The notes under the pieces were generated by a model. It was given only the letters and a program-made list of their open reading frames with translations, did not search any database and had not been told where the DNA came from. Shown here piece by piece: positions 17,377 through 26,236 of a stretch of DNA of 64,000 bases; position 1 is the first letter of the stretch, and every line of letters begins with the position of its first letter. Where the stretch lies: the NCBI RefSeq assembly GCF_900168325.1, contig NZ_FVZE01000004.1, forward strand, positions 248,001 to 312,000. Direction: 5' to 3'. A program made the position numbers and the translations under genes. This DNA is from Novosphingobium mathurense. GTDB lineage: Bacteria > Pseudomonadota > Alphaproteobacteria > Sphingomonadales > Sphingomonadaceae.

Positions 17377-18318
17377 TCAGCGTTCGCCAATGATCCAGCC
17401 ATCGCCTTCCCGGCGCACGTCGAGATCGAGTAGAACAGCCAGCGAGCGCGGATCCTTGCGGATCGGATCGAGGCGCAGGGAACCCGAAACCGATCCGGGT
17501 GACGATCCCGGTGCGGCGGCAAAGGCTATACCCGTGCTGCTTGTCAGATCCGAGGCCACCTGTTCCAGCGATGCCGCGCTGAAAGTCAGCCGGCCTTCAT
17601 GCCACTCGCCGACCTGCTCGGGTGATATAGCCTCCAGCGTAATGCGGCCGTCTTGCCCGTTTTTGCGCAGGATCTGGCCGGGCGAAATGCGCTGGTTCTG
17701 GTCTTTCGGATTGAACTGCACCGCACCTTCTGAGACGGCGACGCTCAGCTGCGCTCCGCGATGGCGCACGTCGAAAACCGTGCCGACATCGACCAGTGTG
17801 TCCTCTCCCACCTTCAGGCGGAAGGGCCGCTGCTCATCGTGGCGGATGGTGAAAAGCGCCTGCCCCTTTTCGAGGCGGGCATAGCGCGGATCGTCGCGGT
17901 CGAGTTGGATTGTCGTGTCGCCGGCCAGATCGATATGACTGCCCGCATCGAGCGCGACTGTCCTCGCCGCGCCGGGCGCGACTTCGATTTGATAGAGGTC
18001 GCGCGAATTCGCTTGCCAGAGCGTGAAACCGCCGACCAGCGCCAGTGAAGCGGCAAGTGCGCCGCCAATCCAACTGCGCCGCGCAATGCGCGCGGTGTTT
18101 GTTTGCGTAGCCGCAAGATCGTCGTCGTTTGCAGCGCCCACGCCTGACACCAGCCCCGAAGCGTCGGCGACGGCGGCGGCCACTGCGTCGTAGGCCTCAC
18201 CGTGCGCGGGATCGGCCTCAAGCCACAGGGTGAAGGCTTCCCACTCCTCGAACTGCGGGTCGCCGGCCCGCACAGCCCAGTCGAGGGCTTGCTGCCGGAT
18301 CGTCTCGTCAATCGTCAT
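17377..18318 (-). CDS. FecR-family anti-sigma factor
   Basis: This 313-residue FecR protein starts at an ATG with a strong AAGGAGG site (MTIDETIRQQALDWAVRAGD). It has a DUF4880-type N-terminal segment including FEEWEAFTLWLEADPAHGEA and one membrane helix (WIGGALAASLALVGGFTLW) near residues 85-105. The periplasmic FecR domain carries GQALFTIRHDEQRPF and VGTVFDVRH motifs, and a C-terminal STN-like segment follows. It should couple the receptor immediately downstream to the sigma factor upstream. Similarity of the core motifs to the first FecR in this window supports descent of the two modules from a common ancestor. Confidence 0.93.
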   Translation of the reverse strand: MTIDETIRQQALDWAVRAGDPQFEEWEAFTLWLEADPAHGEAYDAVAAAVADASGLVSGVGAANDDDLAATQTNTARIARRSWIGGALAASLALVGGFTLWQANSRDLYQIEVAPGAARTVALDAGSHIDLAGDTTIQLDRDDPRYARLEKGQALFTIRHDEQRPFRLKVGEDTLVDVGTVFDVRHRGAQLSVAVSEGAVQFNPKDQNQRISPGQILRKNGQDGRITLEAISPEQVGEWHEGRLTFSAASLEQVASDLTSSTGIAFAAAPGSSPGSVSGSLRLDPIRKDPRSLAVLLDLDVRREGDGWIIGER

Positions 18319-18356
18319 TGCGCCCTCCTTCTGCCCGGAAGACGGAGACGACGGGC

Positions 18357-18875
18357 TCAAGCCTCATCGCGGGTTTCCTTCCACTCGCTGATTGCCCGAT
18401 AGGCGCCGCGCAGATCGCTCTCCACGGTGCTGAGGCTGACACCCAGATCGCGGGCGATGTCCTTCTGTGCAGCCCCGTCGATGCGGTGGCGGCGAAAGAC
18501 CGTCGCCACGCGCGGGCCCAGACCTTCGAGCATGCGCAGGATCATCCCTGCTTCCTGCGCTGCGGCGACACGTTGCTCGGCGGAAGGTTCCGCCGGCGGA
18601 TGACCGGAATGGGCATCGCTCCAGTCGCGATCGCGCTTCTCGGCCTGTCGGCGCGAGCGGTAGCGATCGATCATCAGCAGGTCGGCGGTGCGGTAGAGAT
18701 AGGACAGGGGCGATGCGACCGGTCCCGGTCGGCTCGACGAGATCTTCACCCAGACTTCCTGCACGATATCCTCGGCCGCATCTCCCGCGCCGCGTGCGCG
18801 CAGGAAGTTCAGCAGCTTCTCCCTGTTCTCCAGGAAGGCCGATTCAAGACCCGAACGGAAAGGTTGCGAAGTCAC
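18357..18875 (-). CDS. ECF-type RNA polymerase sigma factor
   Basis: This 172-residue FecI-like sigma factor has region 2 motifs DAAEDIVQEVWVKI and PLSYLYRTADLLMIDRYRSR (about residues 30-75). Its region 4 helix-turn-helix is AQKDIARDLGVSLSTVESDL (about 135-155). It is 38 bases upstream of the FecR gene and forms the head of the sigma/FecR/receptor/autotransporter unit. Unlike the module at the left edge it is not attached to metabolic genes: two hairpins separate it from the sulfatase gene upstream. Confidence 0.93.
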   Translation of the reverse strand: MTSQPFRSGLESAFLENREKLLNFLRARGAGDAAEDIVQEVWVKISSSRPGPVASPLSYLYRTADLLMIDRYRSRRQAEKRDRDWSDAHSGHPPAEPSAEQRVAAAQEAGMILRMLEGLGPRVATVFRRHRIDGAAQKDIARDLGVSLSTVESDLRGAYRAISEWKETRDEA

Positions 18876-18940
18876 ATACAGCCGGAATGATTCTGGTTCG
18901 TGCGAGCCAGATAGACTGCCTGTTCCACCAGGGGAAGGGG

Positions 18941-18970
18941 CCGGCGGCGATCATTTGATCGCCCCGCCGG
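18941..18970. terminator. GC-rich hairpin between sulfatase and sigma genes
   Basis: CCGGCGG pairs with CCGCCGG, and an inner five-pair stem (CGATC with GATCG) is separated by a two-base bulge. There is no strong T tract. It may assist the neighbouring hairpin in ending sulfatase transcription, or stabilise the sigma-factor leader. Confidence 0.4.
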
Positions 18971-19000
18971 ATTGACGAGGCGGTGCACGGGTTTGTCTGA

Positions 19001-19036
19001 GCGCGCTGCCCGATCACGTCATGTCGGGCAGCGCGC
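19001..19036 (-). terminator. hairpin terminator after the sulfatase gene
   Basis: This is a perfect 13-bp stem (GCGCGCTGCCCGA with its complement) and a ten-base loop, nine bases past the sulfatase stop. The T run on the minus strand is poor, so efficiency is uncertain, but position and stem strength fit a terminator separating the sulfatase from the sigma-factor unit. Confidence 0.6.
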
Positions 19037-19044
19037 GCAGGAGG

Positions 19045-21405
19045 TCAGGGTGCGATGGTCACCACGACTTGCGACAGGGTGCCCGAAAAGGCGCTGTCCG
19101 CGACCGTGTAGTCAGGATCGACCGGGGTGATCGTGTCGCGACCGATGTCGAGGCCCTCGGTATGCGACATCCATCCCGCGACTGTCCTGCCTATGCGGCC
19201 GCTGGCGATCTCCTTGCCGTCGAGCAGGATGGCAAGCGTACCCGGGGTGCCCGGCTTCGGCGCGTCGGCGGTGAAGCGTGCGGTCAGCTTGTGCTCACCC
19301 GCCCCCACGGCAACGTCGCTGCGCACCGAGAACTGGTCGTCTCCCACGGCATTGTAGTGGAACACCGGCTTGCCGTCCTTGAGGTAGAAGGCATAGCCGC
19401 CGAAGCGTCCGCCCTGAGTGATGATCACGCCATTGGCGCCGCCTTCGGGGATGGTCGCGTCGGCCTCGATTGTGAAGCTGCGCCCGATGGTATGGGGCGC
19501 GGCATCTTCGTGAATGCGGGTAAGGCCCGGGGTATAGACGAAGCGCTTGCGATTACCGCCCAGCGTCGGGCGCCCTTCGGTTCCCTGGCTGTAGTCGTGG
19601 ATCGGCAGGATGTTGTTCTTCGACGCTTCCTCCCAGAACAGGTTCTGGAGTTCCTTGAGTTTGGCCGGGTTCTTTTTCGAAAGATCGACCGCGGTCGTGA
19701 AATCCCTGTCGAGGTTGAACAGGGTCCACACGCGCTGGTCGGGGCCGATGTCGAGGCGGCGATCGCCGGATGCTCCGGCTTCCCAGGCCGCCCGCTTGGG
19801 CAGGGTTCCGGCCATCCAGCCATCCTTGTAGATGCCGAAGTTCTCCATCATCTCGTAGATCTGGGTCCGCCGCGCAGACGGTGCCTTGGGCTGGGTGAAG
19901 CTGTACTTCAGGCTGATGCCGTCGATCGGCTTCTGCTTCACGCCGTCCAGCACTTCAGGGGCCTTGACGCCTACCGCGTCGAGCACCGTGGGCATGATGT
20001 CGCTGACGTGGGCATATTGGGTGCGCCATGTCTTGCTGTCGGTGATGTGCCCCGGCCAGGAGATGACCATGCCATTGCGCACGCCACCGGCCTGCGATGC
20101 AACCTGCTTCCACCAGGGGAAGGGCGCGTTGAGGGCCCAGGCCCACTGGGCCGGGAAGTGGTTATAGACCTCCGGCCCGCCGAAATCATCGTAGTGGCGC
20201 GCCAGTTCCCCGAAGCTTTCGGAGCGGCCGGTGATCGACGACTGTTCGAACGCAAGGCCCTGCAACCCGCCCTCGGCACTGCTGCCGTTGTCACCCTCGA
20301 TGTAGACGATCATGGTGTTGTCGAGCTGACCCGAACGGCGCAATTCGTCGATTACCCGGCCGGTCTGATAGTCTGAATAGGCGACGGTCGCCGCAAAGAC
20401 CTCCATCAGCCGGGCATAGACCTTCTTGTGCTCGGCATCGAGCGAAGACCAGGCCGGCATGGAGTCCGGGCGTGGGCTGATCTTTGCATCGGCAGGCACG
20501 ATGCCGATCTTCTTCTGGCGCTCGAAGATCTGCTGGCGCAGCACGTCCCAACCCTGATCGAACTGGCCCGCGAACTTGTCGATCCACTCCTTGGGCGCAT
20601 GATGCGGCGTGTGCGAAAGGCCCGGAGCATAGTAGATGAAGAAGGGCTTGTCGGGCGCCACCGCATGCTGCTTGCGGATCCAGTCGATCGCGTGATCGGC
20701 CATGTCGGCCTCGAAATGATAGCCCGGCTTGTTGTGTGGCGGCTCAAGCGGTGTCGTGTTCTCGACGATGCTGGGGTTCCACATCGATGTGTCAGCGGAG
20801 AGGAAGCCGTAATAGTACTCGAAACCGAGGCCGACCGGCCAGCGGTCGTAAGGGCCGGCCATGCTCATTTCCCAATCGGGGGTGAGGTGACCCTTGCCGA
20901 ACATGGCGGTGTTGAAGCCGCTTTCCTTGAGGATCTGCGCTATGGTGCCGCCGGATTTGGGGATGACCGTGGTGTAGCCGTCGAAGCCGGTCGGAAGATT
21001 GGTGACATTGCCCATGTTCACGTTTTGCGGCAGCCGCCCGGTCAGCAGCGAGGCGCGCGTGGGCGAACATAGCGCGGTCGTGTTGAAGCGCGTGTACTTC
21101 GCCCCGTTGCGGGAGAGCGCCTCGAAAGTGGGAGTGGGTACCGGTCCGCCGAAAGTGCTGGTGACCCCGAAGCCGACATCGTCGGTCATGATGACGAGGA
21201 CATTGGGCGCATTCTTCGGCGCCGTGGGTTCGGAAGGCCATTCGGGCGCGTGCGTTTCGGAAACCGTCCGGCCGACCTTGCCTGCCATTGGGTCCGCAGC
21301 TTGGGCGAGGGCCACTCCGGGAACGATCGCCGCTGCCAGCGCGGTGGTGCCGATCCAGCGCAGTCGCCTGCACACTTGCCCGGGATTCCGGTTCGGTTGG
21401 GTCAT
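19045..21405 (-). CDS. arylsulfatase (formylglycine-type)
   Basis: This 786-residue secreted sulfatase has a signal segment (about residues 17-36), the metal-binding DD pair in VIMTDDVGFG (75-76) and the sulfatase signature CSPTRASLLTGR beginning at Cys113, the residue converted to formylglycine. The long C-terminal part adds a beta-sandwich (from about residue 620) seen in large arylsulfatases. It hydrolyses sulfate esters, probably in the periplasm. The TonB receptor gene lies 126 bases upstream in the same direction, suggesting joint uptake and desulfation of a sulfated compound. Maturation needs a sulfatase-modifying enzyme that is not in this window. The exact substrate is unknown. Confidence 0.93.
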   Translation of the reverse strand: MTQPNRNPGQVCRRLRWIGTTALAAAIVPGVALAQAADPMAGKVGRTVSETHAPEWPSEPTAPKNAPNVLVIMTDDVGFGVTSTFGGPVPTPTFEALSRNGAKYTRFNTTALCSPTRASLLTGRLPQNVNMGNVTNLPTGFDGYTTVIPKSGGTIAQILKESGFNTAMFGKGHLTPDWEMSMAGPYDRWPVGLGFEYYYGFLSADTSMWNPSIVENTTPLEPPHNKPGYHFEADMADHAIDWIRKQHAVAPDKPFFIYYAPGLSHTPHHAPKEWIDKFAGQFDQGWDVLRQQIFERQKKIGIVPADAKISPRPDSMPAWSSLDAEHKKVYARLMEVFAATVAYSDYQTGRVIDELRRSGQLDNTMIVYIEGDNGSSAEGGLQGLAFEQSSITGRSESFGELARHYDDFGGPEVYNHFPAQWAWALNAPFPWWKQVASQAGGVRNGMVISWPGHITDSKTWRTQYAHVSDIMPTVLDAVGVKAPEVLDGVKQKPIDGISLKYSFTQPKAPSARRTQIYEMMENFGIYKDGWMAGTLPKRAAWEAGASGDRRLDIGPDQRVWTLFNLDRDFTTAVDLSKKNPAKLKELQNLFWEEASKNNILPIHDYSQGTEGRPTLGGNRKRFVYTPGLTRIHEDAAPHTIGRSFTIEADATIPEGGANGVIITQGGRFGGYAFYLKDGKPVFHYNAVGDDQFSVRSDVAVGAGEHKLTARFTADAPKPGTPGTLAILLDGKEIASGRIGRTVAGWMSHTEGLDIGRDTITPVDPDYTVADSAFSGTLSQVVVTIAP

Positions 21406-21531
21406 CGCTCAGGTCCTCTCTTCATGCTTTGTCATGGGATCGGAGTGTCGGGCCGATCGCCGGGTGTAGGGCACCGGGTGGTGAGGAGACGCTTTCCGCC
21501 ACAGGACAGCGGTTCCTCACTGTCCGACCTA

Positions 21532-23985
21532 TCAGTACTTGAACGTGATTTGCGCCGTGACCGTGCGCGGATCGGCAACATAGCCGATCTGGTCGGCGTG
21601 GAAGCCTCCTGCCGTGCCCGTCCCGCCACCTGAACTCGGAGCGTCCTGTGCGCCGTTCACATAGAACGTGTTGGTCAGGTTCTTGCCGATGATCGCGAAC
21701 TGCAGGTGGTCGTCCTTGGTCGACAGCCGGATTTGCGCATCCAGAACGCCGTAGCTCTTCTGGCGCGAGTAGGGATTGCCGAAAGCAGTGGGCAGGTAAC
21801 CGCTCTTGAAGCGACCGTCGGCAGACAGACCGATCTTCAGGTTCTCGCTCACGTGGGTCTCGTAGCTGGCGCCAAGAGCTCCGGTCCACTTCGGCGCATT
21901 GGCCAGTTCCACGCCGCTCAGGTCCTGCGCGGGACGCGGGGTGGTCGTGTAGCAGCCCTGGGCGATGGTCTGGCCGGTCCAGCATGGCGCGCCGTCATAC
22001 TTGTCGTAGGCGGCCTTGTTGTAGTTGAGCGAACCATGCAGTTCGAAGCCGGGCAGGGCATAGGGCGCGAACTGGAAGTCGCTTTCGATGCCCTTGGTAA
22101 TGGCCGAACCGGCATTGTAGGTCGTGAAGGCGAAGACCGGCGAATTGAAGAAGTCGATCTGCAGGTCCTTGTACCTGTACCAGAAGGCCCCGAGGTTGAA
22201 GCGCAGCTGGCGGTCGAACAACTGGGTCTTGATGCCGCCTTCGAAGCCGCGCGCGGTCTCGGGTCCGAAGGTGAAGTCGTCGACCGAAGCCAGCGGACCG
22301 TAGATCCCCGAGTTCGAGAAGCCGCCCGACTTGTAGGCCGACTTGTAGCCTGCATAGACCGTCACGGCATCGCTGGGCTCCCATGTCACGGTGAATTCCG
22401 GTGACCAGTTGTCGAACGTCTGGTTGGCGGTCAGCGTCACGCCCGGCGAGAAGACGCCCAGCGCCACGAGGGCCGGGTTGGAGTAGGGCTGAAGGAAGCT
22501 GCTGTCCTTGGTTTCATGCGTATAGCGTACACCGCCGGCCAACTCGACCTTGGGGATCGGCCGGAAGATCGCTTGTCCGAAGATGGCCAGGGTTTCGCCC
22601 TTGGTGGTCGAATCCTTGGAGTTGCCAACGAAGCGGTATCCGTCTGGCGCATCTGAATTCTCGAGCCCGGCCTGCGCCGTCCAGGCCAGGTAATCGCGCT
22701 TGGTGGTCTGGTAGAGGCCGCCGACCATGAAGTCGAACATACCGCCGAAATCCGATGTCGCGCGCAGTTCGTCGGAAAAGCTGTGGTAGCTCGTGTTCTC
22801 GGTGGCGTAGAGGCCCACCGGCGATGCCGAGATGACGTTGGCATCGATCCGGAAGATGTTCCTGTTCCAGTTGTAGTTCGCGACGTTGGTCAGGGTGATA
22901 TTGCTGTCCAGCTCGTAGTTCACCGTGCCGGTCACGCCCCATGACTTGTAGGTATTGCCCGGCGATCCGTCGGAATTGCCGTTGGGAATGTCCTGCGCCA
23001 CTTCAAGCGGAGCGGAAGCCTGGTAGGTACGGAACTTCTTCTCGCACGGCACATTGGGATTGAGCTGGGCTTGGCCGCCGTTGCAGTTGTAGAAGACGTA
23101 GTTCGACAGCGGATTGTCCGAACGTGCGTCGTTGAAGCTCGCTTTCAGGTTCGCGGTCAGGCGGCTGTCGGGCTTCCAGACAAGGGTAATGCGGCCGAGC
23201 AGGTCGCGCGTGCCCTGCTTGCGGATCGGTTCGGGGGCGTTCAGGAAACGCGTGGTGCCGGTCGCCACGTCGGTAAGGCGCCAGGTTTCGGCCGCTCCAC
23301 GATTGGGTAGCAGCGAGCCGTATTGCTTGCTGGCGCGAACCGCGAGGCGCGCTCCGAAGGTGTCGCTAAGGGGGCCTGAGGCGATGGCCTCGCCGGTCAG
23401 CTGCTGGGCATTGGCTTCATAGCCCACCCTGGCGAGGAATTCAGGTGCGTCGCCCGGATCCTTCGTCGCCATGGAGATCACGCCTGCCGTCGCGTTCTTG
23501 CCAAAGAACAGGGCCTGTGGGCCCTTGAGAATCTCGATCTGGCCGAGGTCGAAGAAGCCTTCGTTGATGGTGCGGCCCTGTCCGTAATAGACCGAGTCCA
23601 CGACGACGGCGACAGATTGCTCGAGGCCGATGGAAGTGGTGTTCGAGCCGATGCCGCGCAGGACCAGCGTCGCGCCCGAGCCCGTGCCGGCGCGGCCGAC
23701 GGAGAATTGCGGGGTCGATGCAGAAAGCCGCTCCAGGCTCGTCAGGTCATATTTCTCGATGGTCTTGGCATCGACGGCGGTGATCGCGACCGGAACGTCT
23801 TGCGTCGATTCCGCACGCTTGCGTGCCATGACCACAATTTCGCCAATGCCGCCGCGAGGCTCGTTGTCTTCGGCTCCCGTGGCCGCGGACTGATTCTGCG
23901 CGCGGGCCGGAATGCCTGCCAGCAGGCCGGCCGCGGTCCCGGCAAGCAGCAGATTTCGAACGCACTTGTAGTGTGAAATGGCCAA
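21532..23985 (-). CDS. TonB-dependent receptor (no STN domain)
   Basis: This outer-membrane receptor of about 817 residues has a signal peptide (KCVRNLLLAGTAAGLLAGIPARAQ) and a TonB-box-like GEIVVMARK. The plug contains IEILKGPQALFFGKNATAG, and the beta-barrel ends in ITFKY. The motif set is typical of sphingomonad receptors for organic compounds rather than classic siderophore receptors, and there is no signalling domain. I prefer the TTG at 23985, which has a GGGAGAGAG site and gives a clean signal peptide, over the GTG at 24012. Pairing with the downstream arylsulfatase suggests uptake of a sulfate ester. The divergent TetR gene is the likely regulator. Confidence 0.92.
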   Translation of the reverse strand: MAISHYKCVRNLLLAGTAAGLLAGIPARAQNQSAATGAEDNEPRGGIGEIVVMARKRAESTQDVPVAITAVDAKTIEKYDLTSLERLSASTPQFSVGRAGTGSGATLVLRGIGSNTTSIGLEQSVAVVVDSVYYGQGRTINEGFFDLGQIEILKGPQALFFGKNATAGVISMATKDPGDAPEFLARVGYEANAQQLTGEAIASGPLSDTFGARLAVRASKQYGSLLPNRGAAETWRLTDVATGTTRFLNAPEPIRKQGTRDLLGRITLVWKPDSRLTANLKASFNDARSDNPLSNYVFYNCNGGQAQLNPNVPCEKKFRTYQASAPLEVAQDIPNGNSDGSPGNTYKSWGVTGTVNYELDSNITLTNVANYNWNRNIFRIDANVISASPVGLYATENTSYHSFSDELRATSDFGGMFDFMVGGLYQTTKRDYLAWTAQAGLENSDAPDGYRFVGNSKDSTTKGETLAIFGQAIFRPIPKVELAGGVRYTHETKDSSFLQPYSNPALVALGVFSPGVTLTANQTFDNWSPEFTVTWEPSDAVTVYAGYKSAYKSGGFSNSGIYGPLASVDDFTFGPETARGFEGGIKTQLFDRQLRFNLGAFWYRYKDLQIDFFNSPVFAFTTYNAGSAITKGIESDFQFAPYALPGFELHGSLNYNKAAYDKYDGAPCWTGQTIAQGCYTTTPRPAQDLSGVELANAPKWTGALGASYETHVSENLKIGLSADGRFKSGYLPTAFGNPYSRQKSYGVLDAQIRLSTKDDHLQFAIIGKNLTNTFYVNGAQDAPSSGGGTGTAGGFHADQIGYVADPRTVTAQITFKY

Positions 23986-24077
23986 GCTCTCTCTCCCTCG
24001 ATCGCTTCGCACTTTGCGGAGCGTGCCCGCAGCGGTGCTTCCCCCGCTTGCTCCGGCATCATTGTCCGAGGTTAAAG

Positions 24078-24098
24078 TTAAATCACCTGTTTGTTTAA
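24078..24098. promoter_or_regulatory. candidate TetR operator / AT-rich divergent promoter
   Basis: TTAAA and TTTAA form an inverted repeat with an 11-base spacer inside an AT-rich island between the divergent TonB receptor and TetR genes. The surrounding DNA is GC-rich, so this is the best promoter or operator candidate in the gap. Binding is inferred only. Confidence 0.4.
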
Positions 24099-24164
24099 TT
24101 AGTGTGTTTGAAAATGGCCTGAAAGCCTATACCCTTGGGCCCGGTCCTGTGGCAGAGGCATGAA

Positions 24165-24839
24165 ATGCAGAGCAAAAACAGCGAGAGGACTGCGGCCAGC
24201 GAGCGCCCGCCAAAGACGAAGCGGTCGGAAATCACGCGTCAGGTCATCCTGGAGGCGGCAGAGAATCTGTTTGCCAACGACGGGATCGAAGCCACGTCGA
24301 TGCGCGCCGTCGCTCTGGCTGCGGGTCAGTCAAACGTCGCGGCCGTGCAGTATCACTTCGGCGACAAGCAGACCTTGCTGACCGAAATCTTCGAATGGCG
24401 CGTGCAACTTATGGAACCGCGCCGACAGGACATGATCCGGCAGTTCGGTTCCATCGAAACCTGCACGATGCGCGAACTGCTCTCGATCATCTTCCTGCCC
24501 TATCTCGATATGCGCAACGAAGCGGGGGCGCATGTCTACGCGCGACTGCTGCTTGAGTATCTTACACTTTACGGACGCTTCGCCCTGCAGCACCCGGCCG
24601 AAGATCCGCAACGTCAGGATCGCGCCATCGGCAGGGCCCTCAAGGAATTCGATCGGCGCATGGATGCCCATCCAGCGATGGCCCGACGCCTGCACCTGAC
24701 CATGATTACCACAGGATTTCTGGGCGTAATCAGCGAGTACGACCTGCTCAAGGCAAAGGACCGGGCAGAGGTCCCATTGGAAGATCTGGTCGTCCAGATG
24801 ATCGAGTTCTCCGCCATCGGGCTTGAACATCTGGAATAG
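24165..24839 (+). CDS. TetR/AcrR-family transcriptional regulator
   Basis: This 224-residue regulator has an N-terminal TetR helix-turn-helix (ITRQVILEAAENLFANDG, then AVALAAGQSNVAAVQYHFGD, at about residues 20-65) and a helical ligand-binding C-terminal domain. I chose the ATG at 24165 with an upstream AGAGG; an earlier TTG at 24135 adds ten unlikely residues. It is divergent from the receptor/sulfatase pair and probably represses it in the absence of a small-molecule inducer. The ligand is unknown. Confidence 0.92.
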   Translation: MQSKNSERTAASERPPKTKRSEITRQVILEAAENLFANDGIEATSMRAVALAAGQSNVAAVQYHFGDKQTLLTEIFEWRVQLMEPRRQDMIRQFGSIETCTMRELLSIIFLPYLDMRNEAGAHVYARLLLEYLTLYGRFALQHPAEDPQRQDRAIGRALKEFDRRMDAHPAMARRLHLTMITTGFLGVISEYDLLKAKDRAEVPLEDLVVQMIEFSAIGLEHLE

Positions 24840-24869
24840 GGGGCAGGCTCAGAAGCTCATCCAGCCGCC

Positions 24870-25592
24870 TCAAATGGCGTTTGGCCCACCGCTTTTGATG
24901 TATTCCACCGAGAGGCGAAAGGCGAAGCGTCTCACAATTTGGACACGTTCCGCATCGATGCCCGCCCCGGTGAGGATCTCGACCCAGTCCTCCTTGCGGA
25001 AAGAGCGGGCGATCGACAGCTGGCCGTCTTCGCGCACGATGCGGTGGACTCCCATCGCCCGGGCGAGCCAGGGAAAGCCGTGATAGGCGAACCGGTGGCG
25101 ATGCAGGTCGCTGATGAGCCAGCCACGACGCGCCCGGCTGTCCATGTGATGCAGGAAGGCCGTCAGCTGCGCATCGCTCATGTGGTGAGTGACCTGGCTG
25201 CTGACGATGTAATCGAATGTTTCGGGCTGGTCGGCATAGTCTCCGGTTCGAAAATCGATCCCGAGATCGTCAGGAGTCGCGCTACGCGCGATCGGCTCGC
25301 TTCTGGGATTGATGTCGACGCCGACGAGTCGCGCCGCGATCCCTTGTCTTTGCGCCCATCGGGCGACGGCGCGCAGCAGGTCGCCATGGCCGAACCCTAC
25401 GTCGAGAAGGCTGAACGCGCTCACCCCCCTCGTGGCCTTGCGCAGATAGGCTAGTGCGGGATGGGCCGTGAACGTCCAGCGATTGACCCGGGCCAGATCG
25501 CTCAGGACCTGCGCATAGGTCCCGGCGTCCAGATCCAGTGCATCCATCTGTTCGTCCTGTCGGGATCGCACTGCAAGCGAAGCCATCGCCAT
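24870..25592 (-). CDS. class I SAM methyltransferase near type III PKS genes
   Basis: This 240-residue methyltransferase has motif I in SLLDVGFGHGDLLRAV (about residues 60-75), an acidic VGVDINP and a motif resembling DYIVSSQVTHHM. Comparable methyltransferases accompany type III polyketide synthases and flavin hydroxylases in phenolic-lipid clusters such as Streptomyces srsABC, where the phenol is O-methylated; here it lies divergent from the PKS operon. A methyl transfer onto a resorcinol, pyrone or hydroquinone is therefore inferred. A second ATG at 25586 has better spacing to the GGGGAGA ribosome site and may be the true start. Confidence 0.87.
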   Translation of the reverse strand: MAMASLAVRSRQDEQMDALDLDAGTYAQVLSDLARVNRWTFTAHPALAYLRKATRGVSAFSLLDVGFGHGDLLRAVARWAQRQGIAARLVGVDINPRSEPIARSATPDDLGIDFRTGDYADQPETFDYIVSSQVTHHMSDAQLTAFLHHMDSRARRGWLISDLHRHRFAYHGFPWLARAMGVHRIVREDGQLSIARSFRKEDWVEILTGAGIDAERVQIVRRFAFRLSVEYIKSGGPNAI

Positions 25593-25801
25593 TCTCCCCT
25601 TTTCGGACGGTCGCCCGGCTCCTCGGCGCCAGACGCAGCAATCTGGCGTTCATGCGCGTTTCACGATCAAATGCATAGACTGTCCAGTCTCAAGGCGTGA
25701 TAGTCGCGCTCATGCACAGCAGGCGTGAAGGGTTCGAGCACCTTGCCGACAGATACACTCAAGCGTTGTCATCGCTGCATACGGAGAGCCGGTTGCATCA
25801 G

Positions 25802-26236
25802 ATGAAATGCGTGCCATTCGCCGTTGTCGTGGGGCTGACTGCACTGGCAGGTTCCGCCAGTGCAGCTCCATCCCGCGGGGTCTTCGGCCACTGGCTGACC
25901 GACGACGGTGCAGGGATCGTTGAAGTGAAGCGTTGCGGCGCATCGCTCTGCGGCACCCTTGTGCGCGTTCTCGATCCCAAGGCACCGGCCCATGACATTA
26001 ACAATCCCGACGCCTCACTGAGGGGCCGCCCACTGGTGGGGGTGCCGATCATTTACGGCATGCATCCCGACGGCGATGGCTGGAAAGGCGGGCGGGCCTA
26101 CGATCCGAAGGCGGGCCGCAGCTACCGCGCTTCGCTTGCCGTTGGTGAAAAGGGCCGTCTCGATGTAACCGGGTGCATACTGTTCCTGTGCCAGACCAAG
26201 CATTGGACCCGCGTTGCCGAGGAGAATGGCCGTTGA
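25802..26236 (+). CDS. secreted DUF2147-family protein
   Basis: This 144-residue exported protein has a signal peptide (MKCVPFAVVVGLTALAGSASA) and the DUF2147 pattern: GVFGHWLTDDGAGIVEVKRC, CGTLV, DINNPDASLRGRPLVG and WKGGRAYDPKAGRSYRASL. The family is of unknown biochemical function, with a small beta-barrel-like periplasmic fold. It is the first gene of the polyketide operon: its stop codon overlaps the TTG start of the acyl carrier protein, so translation is probably coupled. The ATG at 25802 was chosen because it begins the signal peptide; earlier in-frame starts lengthen the N terminus without support. Confidence 0.82.
   Translation: MKCVPFAVVVGLTALAGSASAAPSRGVFGHWLTDDGAGIVEVKRCGASLCGTLVRVLDPKAPAHDINNPDASLRGRPLVGVPIIYGMHPDGDGWKGGRAYDPKAGRSYRASLAVGEKGRLDVTGCILFLCQTKHWTRVAEENGR

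Noticed and set aside
15611..17884. Plus-strand open frame of 757 codons
   Set aside because: It is antisense to the TonB receptor and FecR genes, has no domain motif, and is the stop-poor mirror frame expected in GC-rich coding DNA.
21481..21520. GTGAGGA/TCCTCAC hairpin between the TonB receptor and sulfatase genes
   Set aside because: The stem is only seven pairs with a 26-base loop and no T tract, so it is too weak to call a terminator.
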